A stretch of 64,000 bases of DNA from Aliarcobacter sp017996075 (GTDB lineage: Bacteria > Campylobacterota > Campylobacteria > Campylobacterales > Arcobacteraceae): assembly GCF_051062515.1 (NCBI RefSeq), contig NZ_JAMXEK010000001.1; one strand, written 5' to 3'. A program made the translations under genes and the position numbers. The notes beneath the pieces are model-generated. The model had not been told where the DNA came from. It did not search any database and saw only the letters and a list, made by a program, of their open reading frames with translations. Shown one piece after another: positions 33,784 to 42,466 of the stretch; the first letter of the stretch is position 1; each line of letters begins with the position of its first letter.

Positions 33784-34706
33784 TTTAAAAAATCTTCAAT
33801 ATTTTTTGCAACTTTTTCGATTAACCTTTTTCTAGCTTCAATACTAGCCCAAGCAATATGGGGAGTTAAAAGAAGTCTTTGCTTATTTTTTACACTTAAA
33901 AGTGGATTGTTTTGTTCAATTGGCTCTTTTGTAACAACATCAAGTCCACAATAAATCTCTTTTTCATCTAAAATTTTTGCTAACTCTGTTTCGTTTATAA
34001 TTCCACCACGACCAAGATTAAGTAATATAGCACCATCTTTTAAAAGATTTAGCTCTTTGTATCCTAGTAAATCTTTTGTTTTTTCATTTAAAGGTGCATG
34101 AACAGATATAATATCGCAAGTTTTTAATAACTCTTCTAAGCTAACACTTTGGTATTCGCTATTTTGATTATTCCCACTTGTAGAGTAGTAAACAACTTCA
34201 CAAGAAAATGCTTTGGCTTTTTTTGCAAAATCTCTTCCTATTTCTCCAAGACCAATAATTCCAACTTTTTTTCCATCAAGTTCAAAAAATGGCATATCTA
34301 TATGAGTAAAAATATCACTTTTTTGCCAATTACCATTATCTACATATTTTTTATAATAGTCTAGTTTTTGAACAAAGTAAAAAATCATAGAGAACCCTAA
34401 CTGCACAACACTTGAAGTTGAATAACCTGCCACATTTTTTACATCAATATTTGCCTCTTTTGCATAAATTAAATCTACATTATTTGTACCTGTTGCAGTT
34501 ATACAAATTAGTTTAACTTTTGAGTTTTCTAGCTCTTCTTTTCCTACATAAACCTTATTTGTTAAAATAATATCTGCATCTTTTATTCTCTCTTTTGTTT
34601 CATCTGGTTTTGTTACATCAAAAGATATTACACTACCAAATTTCTCAAAAATTGATACATCTATATCAAATCCTAATGTTTTTCTATCTAAAATTACTAT
34701 TTTCAT
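33780..34706 (-). CDS. D-2-hydroxyacid dehydrogenase
   Basis: NAD-dependent D-isomer-specific 2-hydroxyacid dehydrogenase, 308 residues. The Rossmann motif is VGIIGLGEIGRDFAKKA (about 147-163). The catalytic triad is visible as Arg in LNLGRGGIINE, Glu in VTKEPIE and His in LLTPHIAWAS. Candidates for substrate include hydroxypyruvate/glyoxylate or other 2-oxo acids; it lacks the extra regulatory domains of SerA. It lies downstream of the putative prp regulator gene on the same strand. Confidence 0.88.
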   Translation of the reverse strand: MKIVILDRKTLGFDIDVSIFEKFGSVISFDVTKPDETKERIKDADIILTNKVYVGKEELENSKVKLICITATGTNNVDLIYAKEANIDVKNVAGYSTSSVVQLGFSMIFYFVQKLDYYKKYVDNGNWQKSDIFTHIDMPFFELDGKKVGIIGLGEIGRDFAKKAKAFSCEVVYYSTSGNNQNSEYQSVSLEELLKTCDIISVHAPLNEKTKDLLGYKELNLLKDGAILLNLGRGGIINETELAKILDEKEIYCGLDVVTKEPIEQNNPLLSVKNKQRLLLTPHIAWASIEARKRLIEKVAKNIEDFLK

Positions 34707-34728
34707 TTTTTATCCTTTAGTTTTTATA

Positions 34729-35706
34729 TTAATCTCTTCTATGAGCAATTCGTGGTGGAGTTACCTCTTTTTGCAAATCAATACTAAGATTATTGTAAAA
34801 AAGCTCTCCATAGTTTGTTTCACGATTTATTGTTTCATAAGCTTGAGTTATTGTGTTATTGTATTTTACAGCATCTTGAAGTATCTTTAAAATCTTTACA
34901 GAATCCAAAAAATTTACATGAGATGGTGCTTCTATTGATGAACTATAATATTTGTGCATTCTTTCAACTAAGCTTTTATTTCTTATCTCTATAAAAACAG
35001 ATTCAATTGGGGATTTAAAAAATAGTATTTTATTTTTTACATTTATAGATATATAGGTTGTCTCCATTCCATATATTTTTCTTGAGAATGAGTCAAATAA
35101 AAATAGTTTTTTATTGTAGTTATTGTTAAAAAGCTCGTGCATAAGTTCTAATACTTTTATTTTTTCTTCTCTTGTAAAAAAATTTCCAATACTTGCAAAA
35201 CAAAAACTAAGGACTGATTTTATAGAGTACCACTCAGTTGTATCATAGTCATATCTTAGCATTTGGTTAATTCTTTCTTGTTTTAACTCTTCTATTTCAG
35301 AACTATTTGTTGTTTTGTACACTTTTCGTACAGCACTATCTCTATACATTGGTCCTGGAAACTGTGCTTGAATTACAAATCTTCTATTTTTTTCGTGTTC
35401 TATTATATATTGAAGTCTTCCTTTATAATCTTCATCAATAATTCTGACCTCTTTTTGAGGTATAGATGTAATAGATTTTAAAAATTCATCACCACTACAA
35501 GCATCTTCCCAAATATACTCAGGATATCTAAACTCTTTGCAGATTTTAGTTTTTATATCGTTACTTATTTCTACATTATTAACTCTATCAATCCACGATG
35601 TTATAGTTCTTCTATCCTTATCAATTAAGCTAGCAAATTTTGAAATACTTAAGTTTGAACGATTAAATATCTCTATAAATTTTTCTATTGAATTTTTAAA
35701 ATCCAT
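34729..35706 (-). CDS. Putative transcriptional regulator divergent from the prp genes
   Basis: A 325-residue protein. The N-terminal region (about 12-60) looks like a helix-turn-helix (SNLSISKFASLIDKDRRTI then SWIDR), followed by a region of unknown fold with RFVIQAQFPGPMYRDSAVRKV and a C-terminus rich in hydrophobic and aromatic residues; no membrane segment. I do not recognise the effector domain; it is unlike the sigma54-type PrpR, GntR-type or LysR-type regulators known at other prp loci. Divergent placement 173 bases from prpB suggests that it regulates the methylcitrate genes. Inference from position. Confidence 0.6.
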   Translation of the reverse strand: MDFKNSIEKFIEIFNRSNLSISKFASLIDKDRRTITSWIDRVNNVEISNDIKTKICKEFRYPEYIWEDACSGDEFLKSITSIPQKEVRIIDEDYKGRLQYIIEHEKNRRFVIQAQFPGPMYRDSAVRKVYKTTNSSEIEELKQERINQMLRYDYDTTEWYSIKSVLSFCFASIGNFFTREEKIKVLELMHELFNNNYNKKLFLFDSFSRKIYGMETTYISINVKNKILFFKSPIESVFIEIRNKSLVERMHKYYSSSIEAPSHVNFLDSVKILKILQDAVKYNNTITQAYETINRETNYGELFYNNLSIDLQKEVTPPRIAHRRD

Positions 35707-35735
35707 AAGCTTCCTTTAATAAAATTTTCGTATAT

Positions 35736-35829
35736 TGTACAAAAATAATACATAAAAACAAATTATGTTCAAATTATAAAAAATGTATAAAAATTGTAAA
35801 TTCTTAAAACAAAATAGTACATACAAAAA
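35736..35829. promoter_or_regulatory. Repeated motif in the prpB/regulator intergenic region
   Basis: The divergent promoter region holds similar short elements: TGTACAAAAAT (35736-35746), TACATAAAAACA (35749-35760), TGTATAAAAAT (35784-35794) and TACATACAAAAA (from 35818). The common core is TRYA followed by an A tract. They may be binding sites of the divergent regulator. AT-richness makes chance matches possible. Confidence 0.35.
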
Positions 35830-35879
35830 AAAACAAAATAGATATAATTTTCTCTACAATATTTTTAAAGGATATACAA

Positions 35880-36767
35880 ATGACAAGTGCAGGAAAAAAA
35901 TTTAGAGAAGCCCTAAAAGCTTCAAGTCCACTACAAATTGTTGGAACAATCAATGCTTATCAAGCATTACAAGCAACAAAAGTAGGTCACAAAGCTATCT
36001 ACTTAAGTGGTGGAGGAATTGCAAATGCTTCTTATGGTTTACCTGATTTAGGTATGACAATGATTGAAGATGTTTGTATTGATATTAGAAGAGTTACTTC
36101 TATTTGTGATACTCCATTAATCGTTGATGCTGATACAGGTTGGGGACATGCATTTAATGTGGCTAGAACTGTTAAAGAGTTTATTAGAAGTGGTGCTGCT
36201 GGAATGCACATTGAAGATCAAGTTGCTGCAAAAAGATGTGGTCATAGACCAAATAAAGAGCTTGTAACTACTGAAGAGATGTGTGATAGAATCAGAGCTG
36301 CTGTTGATGCTAAAAAAGAGTTAGACCCAGATTTCTATATTATTGCAAGAACTGACGCACATGCATCTGAAGGTCAAGCTGCTGCAATTGCTAGAGCTAA
36401 AGCTTATGTTGAAGCTGGAGCTGATGCTATTTTTGCTGAAGCTGTTCACACTTTAAAAGAGTACAAAGAGTTTACAGATGCTATGACTGTACCAGTTTTA
36501 GCAAATATTACTGAGTTTGGAGCAACTCCTTTATTTACAACTGAAGAGTTAGCAAGTGTTGGAATTGCAATGGTTCTTTATCCACTTTCAGCATTTAGAG
36601 CGATGAACAAAGCTGCATTAAATGTTTACCAAGAGTTAAAAGATAAAGGAACTCAAGAGGGTGTTATTAGTACAATGCAAACAAGAATGGAGTTATACGA
36701 TATGTTAAACTACCACTCATATGAGCAAAAAATGGATGAACTATTTTCTAAAGGTAAAGCTAAGTAA
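35880..36767 (+). CDS. prpB: Methylisocitrate lyase PrpB
   Basis: Cleaves 2-methylisocitrate to pyruvate and succinate, the last step of the methylcitrate cycle. The 295-residue length is typical. Motifs are GGGIANASYGLPDLGM, DADTGWGHAFNV, MHIEDQVAAKRCGHRPNKEL (the KRCGH active-site loop) and IARTDAHASEG. Start ATG with AAAGGATA upstream. First of the prpB-prpC-acnD-prpF run. Confidence 0.95.
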   Translation: MTSAGKKFREALKASSPLQIVGTINAYQALQATKVGHKAIYLSGGGIANASYGLPDLGMTMIEDVCIDIRRVTSICDTPLIVDADTGWGHAFNVARTVKEFIRSGAAGMHIEDQVAAKRCGHRPNKELVTTEEMCDRIRAAVDAKKELDPDFYIIARTDAHASEGQAAAIARAKAYVEAGADAIFAEAVHTLKEYKEFTDAMTVPVLANITEFGATPLFTTEELASVGIAMVLYPLSAFRAMNKAALNVYQELKDKGTQEGVISTMQTRMELYDMLNYHSYEQKMDELFSKGKAK

Positions 36768-36815
36768 TTAGCTTTTAACATTTTATTTAAAATTAAATCA
36801 AACTAAGGAGAAAAT

Positions 36816-37967
36816 ATGAGTACTATGAGTACAGAGTTTAAACCAAAAAAATCTGTTGCACTTTCAGGTGTAGCAGCTGGAAGTACAGCATTATGTACAG
36901 TTGGAAATACAGGAAATGATTTATATTATAGAGGGTATGATATTTTAGAGTTTGCTGAAAAAGCTGAATTTGAAGAGATTGCATATTTAATCGTTTATGG
37001 TGAATTGCCAAATAAAGAGCAGTTAAAAGCTTATAAATCAAAACTTAGATCTTTTAGAGATATTCCAGAAGGTGTAAAAGTTGCATTAGAGCAATTACCA
37101 AAAACTTGTCATCCAATGGATGTTATGAGAACAGGTTGTTCAGTTCTTGGAGCATTAAATCAAGAAGATGAATCTCATCCAAAAGCTGCAGCACAAGAAA
37201 TTATCAATAAATTAATGGCTTCTTTTGGTTCTATGCTTTTATACTGGTACCATTTTGCATACAATGGAAAAAGAATTAATGTTGTAACTGATGATGATAC
37301 TGTTGGTGGACATTTCTTACACTTATTACATGGTGAAAAACCAAGAGAATCTTGGGTTAAAGCTATGCATGTATCTTTAATTCTTTATGCTGAGCATGAA
37401 TTTAATGCTTCAACTTTTACTTCAAGAGTAATTTCTGGAACAAATTCAGATATGTATTCTTGTATTACTGGTTCTATTGGAGCATTAAGAGGTCCAAAAC
37501 ATGGTGGTGCTAATGAAGTTGCATTTAGAATTCAAGAAAGATACTCTTCAGCAGATGAAGCAGAAAAAGATATCAAAGAAAGAATTGCTAAAAAAGAGAT
37601 AATTATTGGATTTGGACACCCTGTTTATGCTACAAGAGATCCAAGAAATGTTGTTATTAAAAAAGTTGCAAAAGAGCTATCTGAAGAGAATAAAAATATG
37701 TTAATGTATGACGTAGCTGCTAGACTTGAAGAAGTTATGTGGGATCAAAAGAAAATGTTCCCAAATCTTGACTGGTTCTCTGCTGTTTCTTATAATCAAA
37801 TGGGAATTCCAACAGATATGTTTACTCCAATCTTTATTATTGCAAGAGTTACAGGATGGGGTGCACACGTAATTGAGCAAAGAGAAGATGGAAAAATTAT
37901 TAGACCATCAGCTAATTATACAGGACCAGAGCCAAGAGCTTATGTTCCTTTAGAAGATAGAAAATAA
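36816..37967 (+). CDS. prpC: 2-methylcitrate synthase PrpC
   Basis: Condenses propionyl-CoA with oxaloacetate; citrate-synthase fold, 383 residues. GNDLYYRGYDILEFAE, HEFNASTFTSRVISGT and GALRGPKHGGANEVA are diagnostic, with the catalytic His and Asp in GFGHPVY and DWFSA. Short citrate synthases can have dual specificity, but placement between prpB and acnD supports 2-methylcitrate. Preceded by AAGGAG. Confidence 0.94.
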   Translation: MSTMSTEFKPKKSVALSGVAAGSTALCTVGNTGNDLYYRGYDILEFAEKAEFEEIAYLIVYGELPNKEQLKAYKSKLRSFRDIPEGVKVALEQLPKTCHPMDVMRTGCSVLGALNQEDESHPKAAAQEIINKLMASFGSMLLYWYHFAYNGKRINVVTDDDTVGGHFLHLLHGEKPRESWVKAMHVSLILYAEHEFNASTFTSRVISGTNSDMYSCITGSIGALRGPKHGGANEVAFRIQERYSSADEAEKDIKERIAKKEIIIGFGHPVYATRDPRNVVIKKVAKELSEENKNMLMYDVAARLEEVMWDQKKMFPNLDWFSAVSYNQMGIPTDMFTPIFIIARVTGWGAHVIEQREDGKIIRPSANYTGPEPRAYVPLEDRK

Positions 37968-37973
37968 TCTTTA

Positions 37974-38001
37974 AAATTTAGGCTAAATTTAGCCTAAATT
38001 T
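37974..38001 (+). terminator. Terminator-like palindrome between prpC and acnD
   Basis: A 28-base perfect palindrome: AAATTTAGGCTAAA followed by its reverse complement, then a T run to 38007. It stands inside the presumed operon, so it may be a partial terminator or a 3'-end stabiliser for prpBC mRNA. Confidence 0.65.
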
Positions 38002-38044
38002 TTTTTTACAATAAATTTTAAAAAATAAAAAAACGGAAAATAAA

Positions 38045-40633
38045 ATGACAAACGAAAAATATCTTAAACAATTAAATGGTTTAGATGTTAAATATTATGA
38101 TGTAAAAAGTGCAGTTGAAGATATCACGCCTGGTTCTTTTGCAAAACTTAACTATACATCAAGAGTATTAGCAGAAAATTTACTTAGAAAATGTCCTAGT
38201 GAGGATTTAAAAGATTCACTTATTCAATTAATCGAAAAAAGAACAGACAAAGATTTCCCTTGGTATCCATCAAGAGTTATTTGTCACGATATCTTAGGAC
38301 TTACAGCTTTTGTTGACCTTGCAGGTCTTAGAGAAGCAGTAGCTGCTAGTGGTGTAGATCCACAAAAAATTAATCCAGTTGTTCCAACTCAATTAATTGT
38401 TGACCACTCATTAGCAGTTGAGTGTGGTGGATTTGATCCTGATGCATTCCAAAAAAATAGAGATATTGAAGATAGAAGAAATGCTGATAGATTTGACTTT
38501 ATTAACTGGACAAAAAAAGCGTTTGATAATGTTGATGTTATTCCTCCAGGAAATGGTATTATGCACCAAATTAATCTTGAGAAAATGTCTCCTGTTATTC
38601 ACAATATAGATGGAATTGCATCTCCAGATACACTTGTTGGAACTGACTCACACACTCCACACGTTGATGCTTTAGGAGTAATTGCTGTTGGTGTTGGTGG
38701 ATTAGAAGCTGAAAATGTAATGCTTGGAAATCCATCTTATATGAGAGTTCCTGAAATTATTGGAGTTGAAATAACAGGAACTAGAGGTGCTGGAATTACA
38801 GCTACTGATATTGCACTTGCTATGACTTCATTCTTAAGAGACAACAATGTAATTTCTGCATATTTAGAGTTCTATGGAAGCGGAATTAAATACCTTGATT
38901 TAGGTGATAGAGCAACTATTTCAAATATGACACCTGAGTATGGTGCAAGTGCTGCTATGTTTGCTATTGATGATAGAACTATTGACTACTTAAAAATTAC
39001 AGGTAGAACTCCAAAGCAAGTAAAATTAGTTGAAACTTATGCAAAAGCAAATGGTTTATGGGCAGATAGTTTATCTGAAGCTACATATGCAAGAACAATT
39101 AAATTTGATTTAACAACAGTTACAAGAAGTTTAGCAGGTCCTTCTCAACCACATAAACTTGTACCTACTTCAACACTTGATGCTGAAGGAATTAGTAAAA
39201 AAATTACTATTTCAAATGATGTTATGCCAGATGGTGCGGTTTTAATTGCTGCTATTACATCATGTACAAATACTTCAAATCCAAGAAATGTTGTTGCAGC
39301 TGGATTATTAGCTAAAAAAGCAAATGAGCTTGGATTAAGTAGAAAAAGATGGGTAAAATCTTCACTAGCACCTGGTTCAAAAGTTTCTGAAATATATTTA
39401 AAAGATTCAGGATTATTAAGTGAATTAGAGAAATTAGGATTTGGAATTGTAGGATTTGCTTGTACAACTTGTAATGGAATGAGTGGAGCTTTAGATCCAA
39501 AAATCGAAGCTGAAGCAGCTGCAAGCGGTGTTTACACAACTGCAGTTTTATCAGGTAACAGAAACTTTGATGGAAGAATTCACCCATTTATTAAAGAGGC
39601 ATTTTTAGCTTCTCCTCCACTTGTAGTTGCTTATGCATTAGCTGGAAGTATTAGAGTTAATATTGAAACAGGTGTTATAGGAATTGACAAAAATGGAAAT
39701 GAAGTAAGACTTAAAGATCTTTGGCCAAGTGATGAAGAGATTGATGCAATTGTTTACAAATCTGTAAAACCAGAGATGTTTGCAAAAATATATGATCCAA
39801 TGTTTGCAAAATCAGACAAAGGAGAAAAAGCTGAGCCATTTTATAAATGGGATGCTAAATCTACATATATTCAAAAACCACCATACTGGGAAGATGCTTT
39901 TATGAGTATGCCAGCTCTTAAAAATTTAAGACCACTTGGAGTATTCCCAAATGATATCACAACAGACCACTTATCGCCTTCAAATGCTATTCAAGCAAAA
40001 AGTGCATCTGGTGAATATTGTTTAAAAATGGGATTACCACTTGAAGACTTAAACTCTTATGCAACACATAGAGGTGATCATAACACAGCGTTAAGAGCAA
40101 CTTTAGCAAATCCAAAACTATACAATGAAATGGTTAAAGATGAAAATGGTAAAGTTAAACAAGGCAGCCTAACAAAAATCATGCCAGAAGGTGTTGAGTC
40201 AAGAATGTGGGAAGCAATAGAGACTTATATGGAAAGAAAACAACCATTAATTATTGTTGCTGGAACAAACTATGGTCAAGGAAGTTCAAGAGACTGGGCA
40301 GCTAAAGGTGTAAGACTTGCAGGTGTTGAAGTTGTAATTGCTGAATCAATTGAAAGAATTCATAGAACTAACCTTGTTGGAATGGGTGTTTTACCACTGC
40401 AATTTAAAAAAGGTGATACAAGACACACTTACAACATAGATGGAACAGAGACATTTGATATTCTAGGAAATATTGAGCCAAGAGGTGATTTAACAGTTTG
40501 TATGACTAGAGCAAATGGTGAAAAAGTAGAATTCAAAGTAACTTGTAGATTAGATACAACTGCAGAAGTTGAAGTTTACAAAGCTGGTGGAATTTTACAA
40601 AAATTCGCAAAAGATGTTATTGCAGCTAAATAA
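38045..40633 (+). CDS. acnD: 2-methylcitrate dehydratase (Fe-S, AcnD)
   Basis: Aconitase-family enzyme of 862 residues that dehydrates 2-methylcitrate to 2-methyl-trans-aconitate, the alternative to PrpD that needs PrpF. Fe-S ligands are visible as Cys in AITSCTNTSNPRNVV and CTTCNGMSG; GTDSHTPHVDALGVIAVGVGG and GTNYGQGSSRDWAAKG are aconitase signatures. The AcnD rather than AcnA assignment rests on the prp context and the adjacent prpF. Confidence 0.93.
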   Translation: MTNEKYLKQLNGLDVKYYDVKSAVEDITPGSFAKLNYTSRVLAENLLRKCPSEDLKDSLIQLIEKRTDKDFPWYPSRVICHDILGLTAFVDLAGLREAVAASGVDPQKINPVVPTQLIVDHSLAVECGGFDPDAFQKNRDIEDRRNADRFDFINWTKKAFDNVDVIPPGNGIMHQINLEKMSPVIHNIDGIASPDTLVGTDSHTPHVDALGVIAVGVGGLEAENVMLGNPSYMRVPEIIGVEITGTRGAGITATDIALAMTSFLRDNNVISAYLEFYGSGIKYLDLGDRATISNMTPEYGASAAMFAIDDRTIDYLKITGRTPKQVKLVETYAKANGLWADSLSEATYARTIKFDLTTVTRSLAGPSQPHKLVPTSTLDAEGISKKITISNDVMPDGAVLIAAITSCTNTSNPRNVVAAGLLAKKANELGLSRKRWVKSSLAPGSKVSEIYLKDSGLLSELEKLGFGIVGFACTTCNGMSGALDPKIEAEAAASGVYTTAVLSGNRNFDGRIHPFIKEAFLASPPLVVAYALAGSIRVNIETGVIGIDKNGNEVRLKDLWPSDEEIDAIVYKSVKPEMFAKIYDPMFAKSDKGEKAEPFYKWDAKSTYIQKPPYWEDAFMSMPALKNLRPLGVFPNDITTDHLSPSNAIQAKSASGEYCLKMGLPLEDLNSYATHRGDHNTALRATLANPKLYNEMVKDENGKVKQGSLTKIMPEGVESRMWEAIETYMERKQPLIIVAGTNYGQGSSRDWAAKGVRLAGVEVVIAESIERIHRTNLVGMGVLPLQFKKGDTRHTYNIDGTETFDILGNIEPRGDLTVCMTRANGEKVEFKVTCRLDTTAEVEVYKAGGILQKFAKDVIAAK

Positions 40634-40641
40634 TATTTTTT

Positions 40642-40667
40642 AAAGTGAAGCTTTTTAGCTTCACTTT
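40642..40667 (+). terminator. Terminator between acnD and prpF
   Basis: Perfect 11-bp stem AAAGTGAAGCT / AGCTTCACTTT with a TTTT loop, then more T residues. A typical intrinsic terminator; prpF probably also has its own promoter. Confidence 0.85.
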
Positions 40668-40744
40668 TTTTAATTTAAGATTTTCTAAAGTAATTAAAAA
40701 TTATTTTAAAAAGTTTTAAAAGCTTAAAATCTAGGAGAATACAA

Positions 40745-41923
40745 ATGATTACATACAAGCCACAAATAAGAGTTAAAGCAACTTATATGAGAGGTGGGAC
40801 TTCAAAGGGAACATTTTTTAACATATCAGACCTTCCAAAAGAAGCACAAGAAGATAAAGTAAAAAGAGATAAACTTCTTCAAAGAATAGTTGGAAGTCCT
40901 GATATTTATAAACAACAAATGGATGGTATGGGAGGAGCAACTTCTAGTACTTCTAAAGCTATATTAGTTGAAAAATCTAGTGTTCCAAATCATGATGTTG
41001 ATTACTATTTTGGACAAGTTGCAATTGATAAAGATTTTATGGACTGGAGTGGAAATTGTGGGAATTTAAGTTCAGCAGTTGGACCTTTTGCAATTCATGA
41101 AGGACTTGTTGATAATGTTCCACAAAATGGTGTTTGTTGTGTAAGAATTTGGCAAGCAAATATCAAAAAAACAATTCTTTGTTATGTAACAATGGTTGAT
41201 GGACAAGTAAAAGAGATGGGAGATTACTATATTGATGGTGTTGCTTTCCCTGCCCAAGAGATAAATTTAGAGTTTGCAGAACCAGTTGATCCAAGTGAAG
41301 AATTATTTCCTACAGGAAATTTAGTAGATGATTTAGAAGTTCCTGGAATTGGTACATTTAAAGCTACAATGATAACAGCTGGAATTCCTACAATATTTTT
41401 AAATGCTTCTGATATTGGATACAAAGGAACAGAGCTTCAAGCTGATATTAATAGTGATGCTCAAGCCTTAGCAAGATTTGAAAAAATAAGAAGCTATGGT
41501 GCTTTAAAAATGGGTTTAATTTCTGATTTAAGTGAAGCAGAAACAAGACAACACACTCCAAAAATTGCTTTTGTTGCACCAAAATCTGATTTTACTACTT
41601 CAAGTGGTAAAGAAGTAAAAGCAAATGAAATTGATTTACATGTTCGTGCTTTATCTATGCAAAAACTTCACCATGCTATGATGGGAACAGCTTCAGTAGC
41701 TATTGGTGTTGCTGCTTGTATTCCTGGAACTTTAGTAAATTTAGCTGCTGGTGGTGGTGAGAAAACTGCTGTTGAGTTTGGTCATCCATCTGGAACTTTA
41801 AAAGTTGGAGCAGTTATCAAAAAAGAGAACGGAAAATATATAGTTGATAAAGCTACAATGAGCAGAAGTGCAAGAATTATTATGAAGGGTGAAGTTTACG
41901 CGCCTGCTGAAATTTTAAATTAA
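40745..41923 (+). CDS. prpF: 2-methylaconitate cis-trans isomerase PrpF
   Basis: Isomerises the trans-aconitate made by AcnD into the cis form used by aconitase. 392 residues, diaminopimelate-epimerase-like fold. Signatures are ATYMRGGTSKGTFF at the N-terminus, MDGMGGATSSTSKA, DWSGNCGNLSSAVGPFA and GTASVAIGVAACIPGT. Follows acnD after 111 bases, with TAGGAGA before the ATG. Confidence 0.94.
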   Translation: MITYKPQIRVKATYMRGGTSKGTFFNISDLPKEAQEDKVKRDKLLQRIVGSPDIYKQQMDGMGGATSSTSKAILVEKSSVPNHDVDYYFGQVAIDKDFMDWSGNCGNLSSAVGPFAIHEGLVDNVPQNGVCCVRIWQANIKKTILCYVTMVDGQVKEMGDYYIDGVAFPAQEINLEFAEPVDPSEELFPTGNLVDDLEVPGIGTFKATMITAGIPTIFLNASDIGYKGTELQADINSDAQALARFEKIRSYGALKMGLISDLSEAETRQHTPKIAFVAPKSDFTTSSGKEVKANEIDLHVRALSMQKLHHAMMGTASVAIGVAACIPGTLVNLAAGGGEKTAVEFGHPSGTLKVGAVIKKENGKYIVDKATMSRSARIIMKGEVYAPAEILN

Positions 41924-41941
41924 AATTTATATTTTGAAATC

Positions 41942-41971
41942 TTAACTGAGGGTTTTTTTATCCTTAGTTAA
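41942..41971 (+). terminator. Hairpin after prpF
   Basis: TTAACTGAGG / CCTTAGTTAA, 10 pairs with one wobble and a 10-base U-rich loop, at the end of the prp cluster. Confidence 0.55.
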
Positions 41972-42025
41972 AATTTGCTATCTTTAAAATAATATCCACT
42001 ATTTTTTAAGTAATAAGGAATTTAT

Positions 42026-42385
42026 ATGCAAAAATTAGAGTTATGGCACAATATCTCTTGCTCAAAATCAAATAGTGCAAAAGATTTTTTAGACCAAAAT
42101 GGTTTTGAAATATCAGTAAGAGATTATCTACTAAATCCACCATCAAAAGTTGAGATTGAACATTTATTAAAAAAATTAAATATCTCTATTTTTGATTTGG
42201 TGAGAACAGGTGAAAATGTTTACAAAGATTTAAAACTAGAAAATATAAAAGAGGAAGATAAACTAATAGATGAAGTTTTGCTAAATCCAATTTTAATACA
42301 AAGACCAATTTTAGTTGGTGAAAACAAGGCTTTTATAGTAAGATCACCTGCTAGAATAGAGGATATTATAAATAGTTTTATATAG
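42026..42385 (+). CDS. ArsC/Spx-family thioredoxin-like protein (arsenate reductase-like)
   Basis: A 119-residue protein of the ArsC glutaredoxin-like family. The N-terminal LWHNISCSKSNSAKDFL contains the single active-site Cys (residue 12), and the C-terminal LIQRPILVGENKAFIVRSP contains the conserved Arg of the oxyanion site. Could be an arsenate reductase or a related redox protein (YfgD/YffB-like); no other arsenic gene is nearby. Confidence 0.85.
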   Translation: MQKLELWHNISCSKSNSAKDFLDQNGFEISVRDYLLNPPSKVEIEHLLKKLNISIFDLVRTGENVYKDLKLENIKEEDKLIDEVLLNPILIQRPILVGENKAFIVRSPARIEDIINSFI

Positions 42386-42466
42386 AAATTTAAAACAATA
42401 TATTAAAAAAGTTTTAGATATAATCTAACCTAAATTTTGAAAAATAAGAATAGTTAGGATAAAAAA

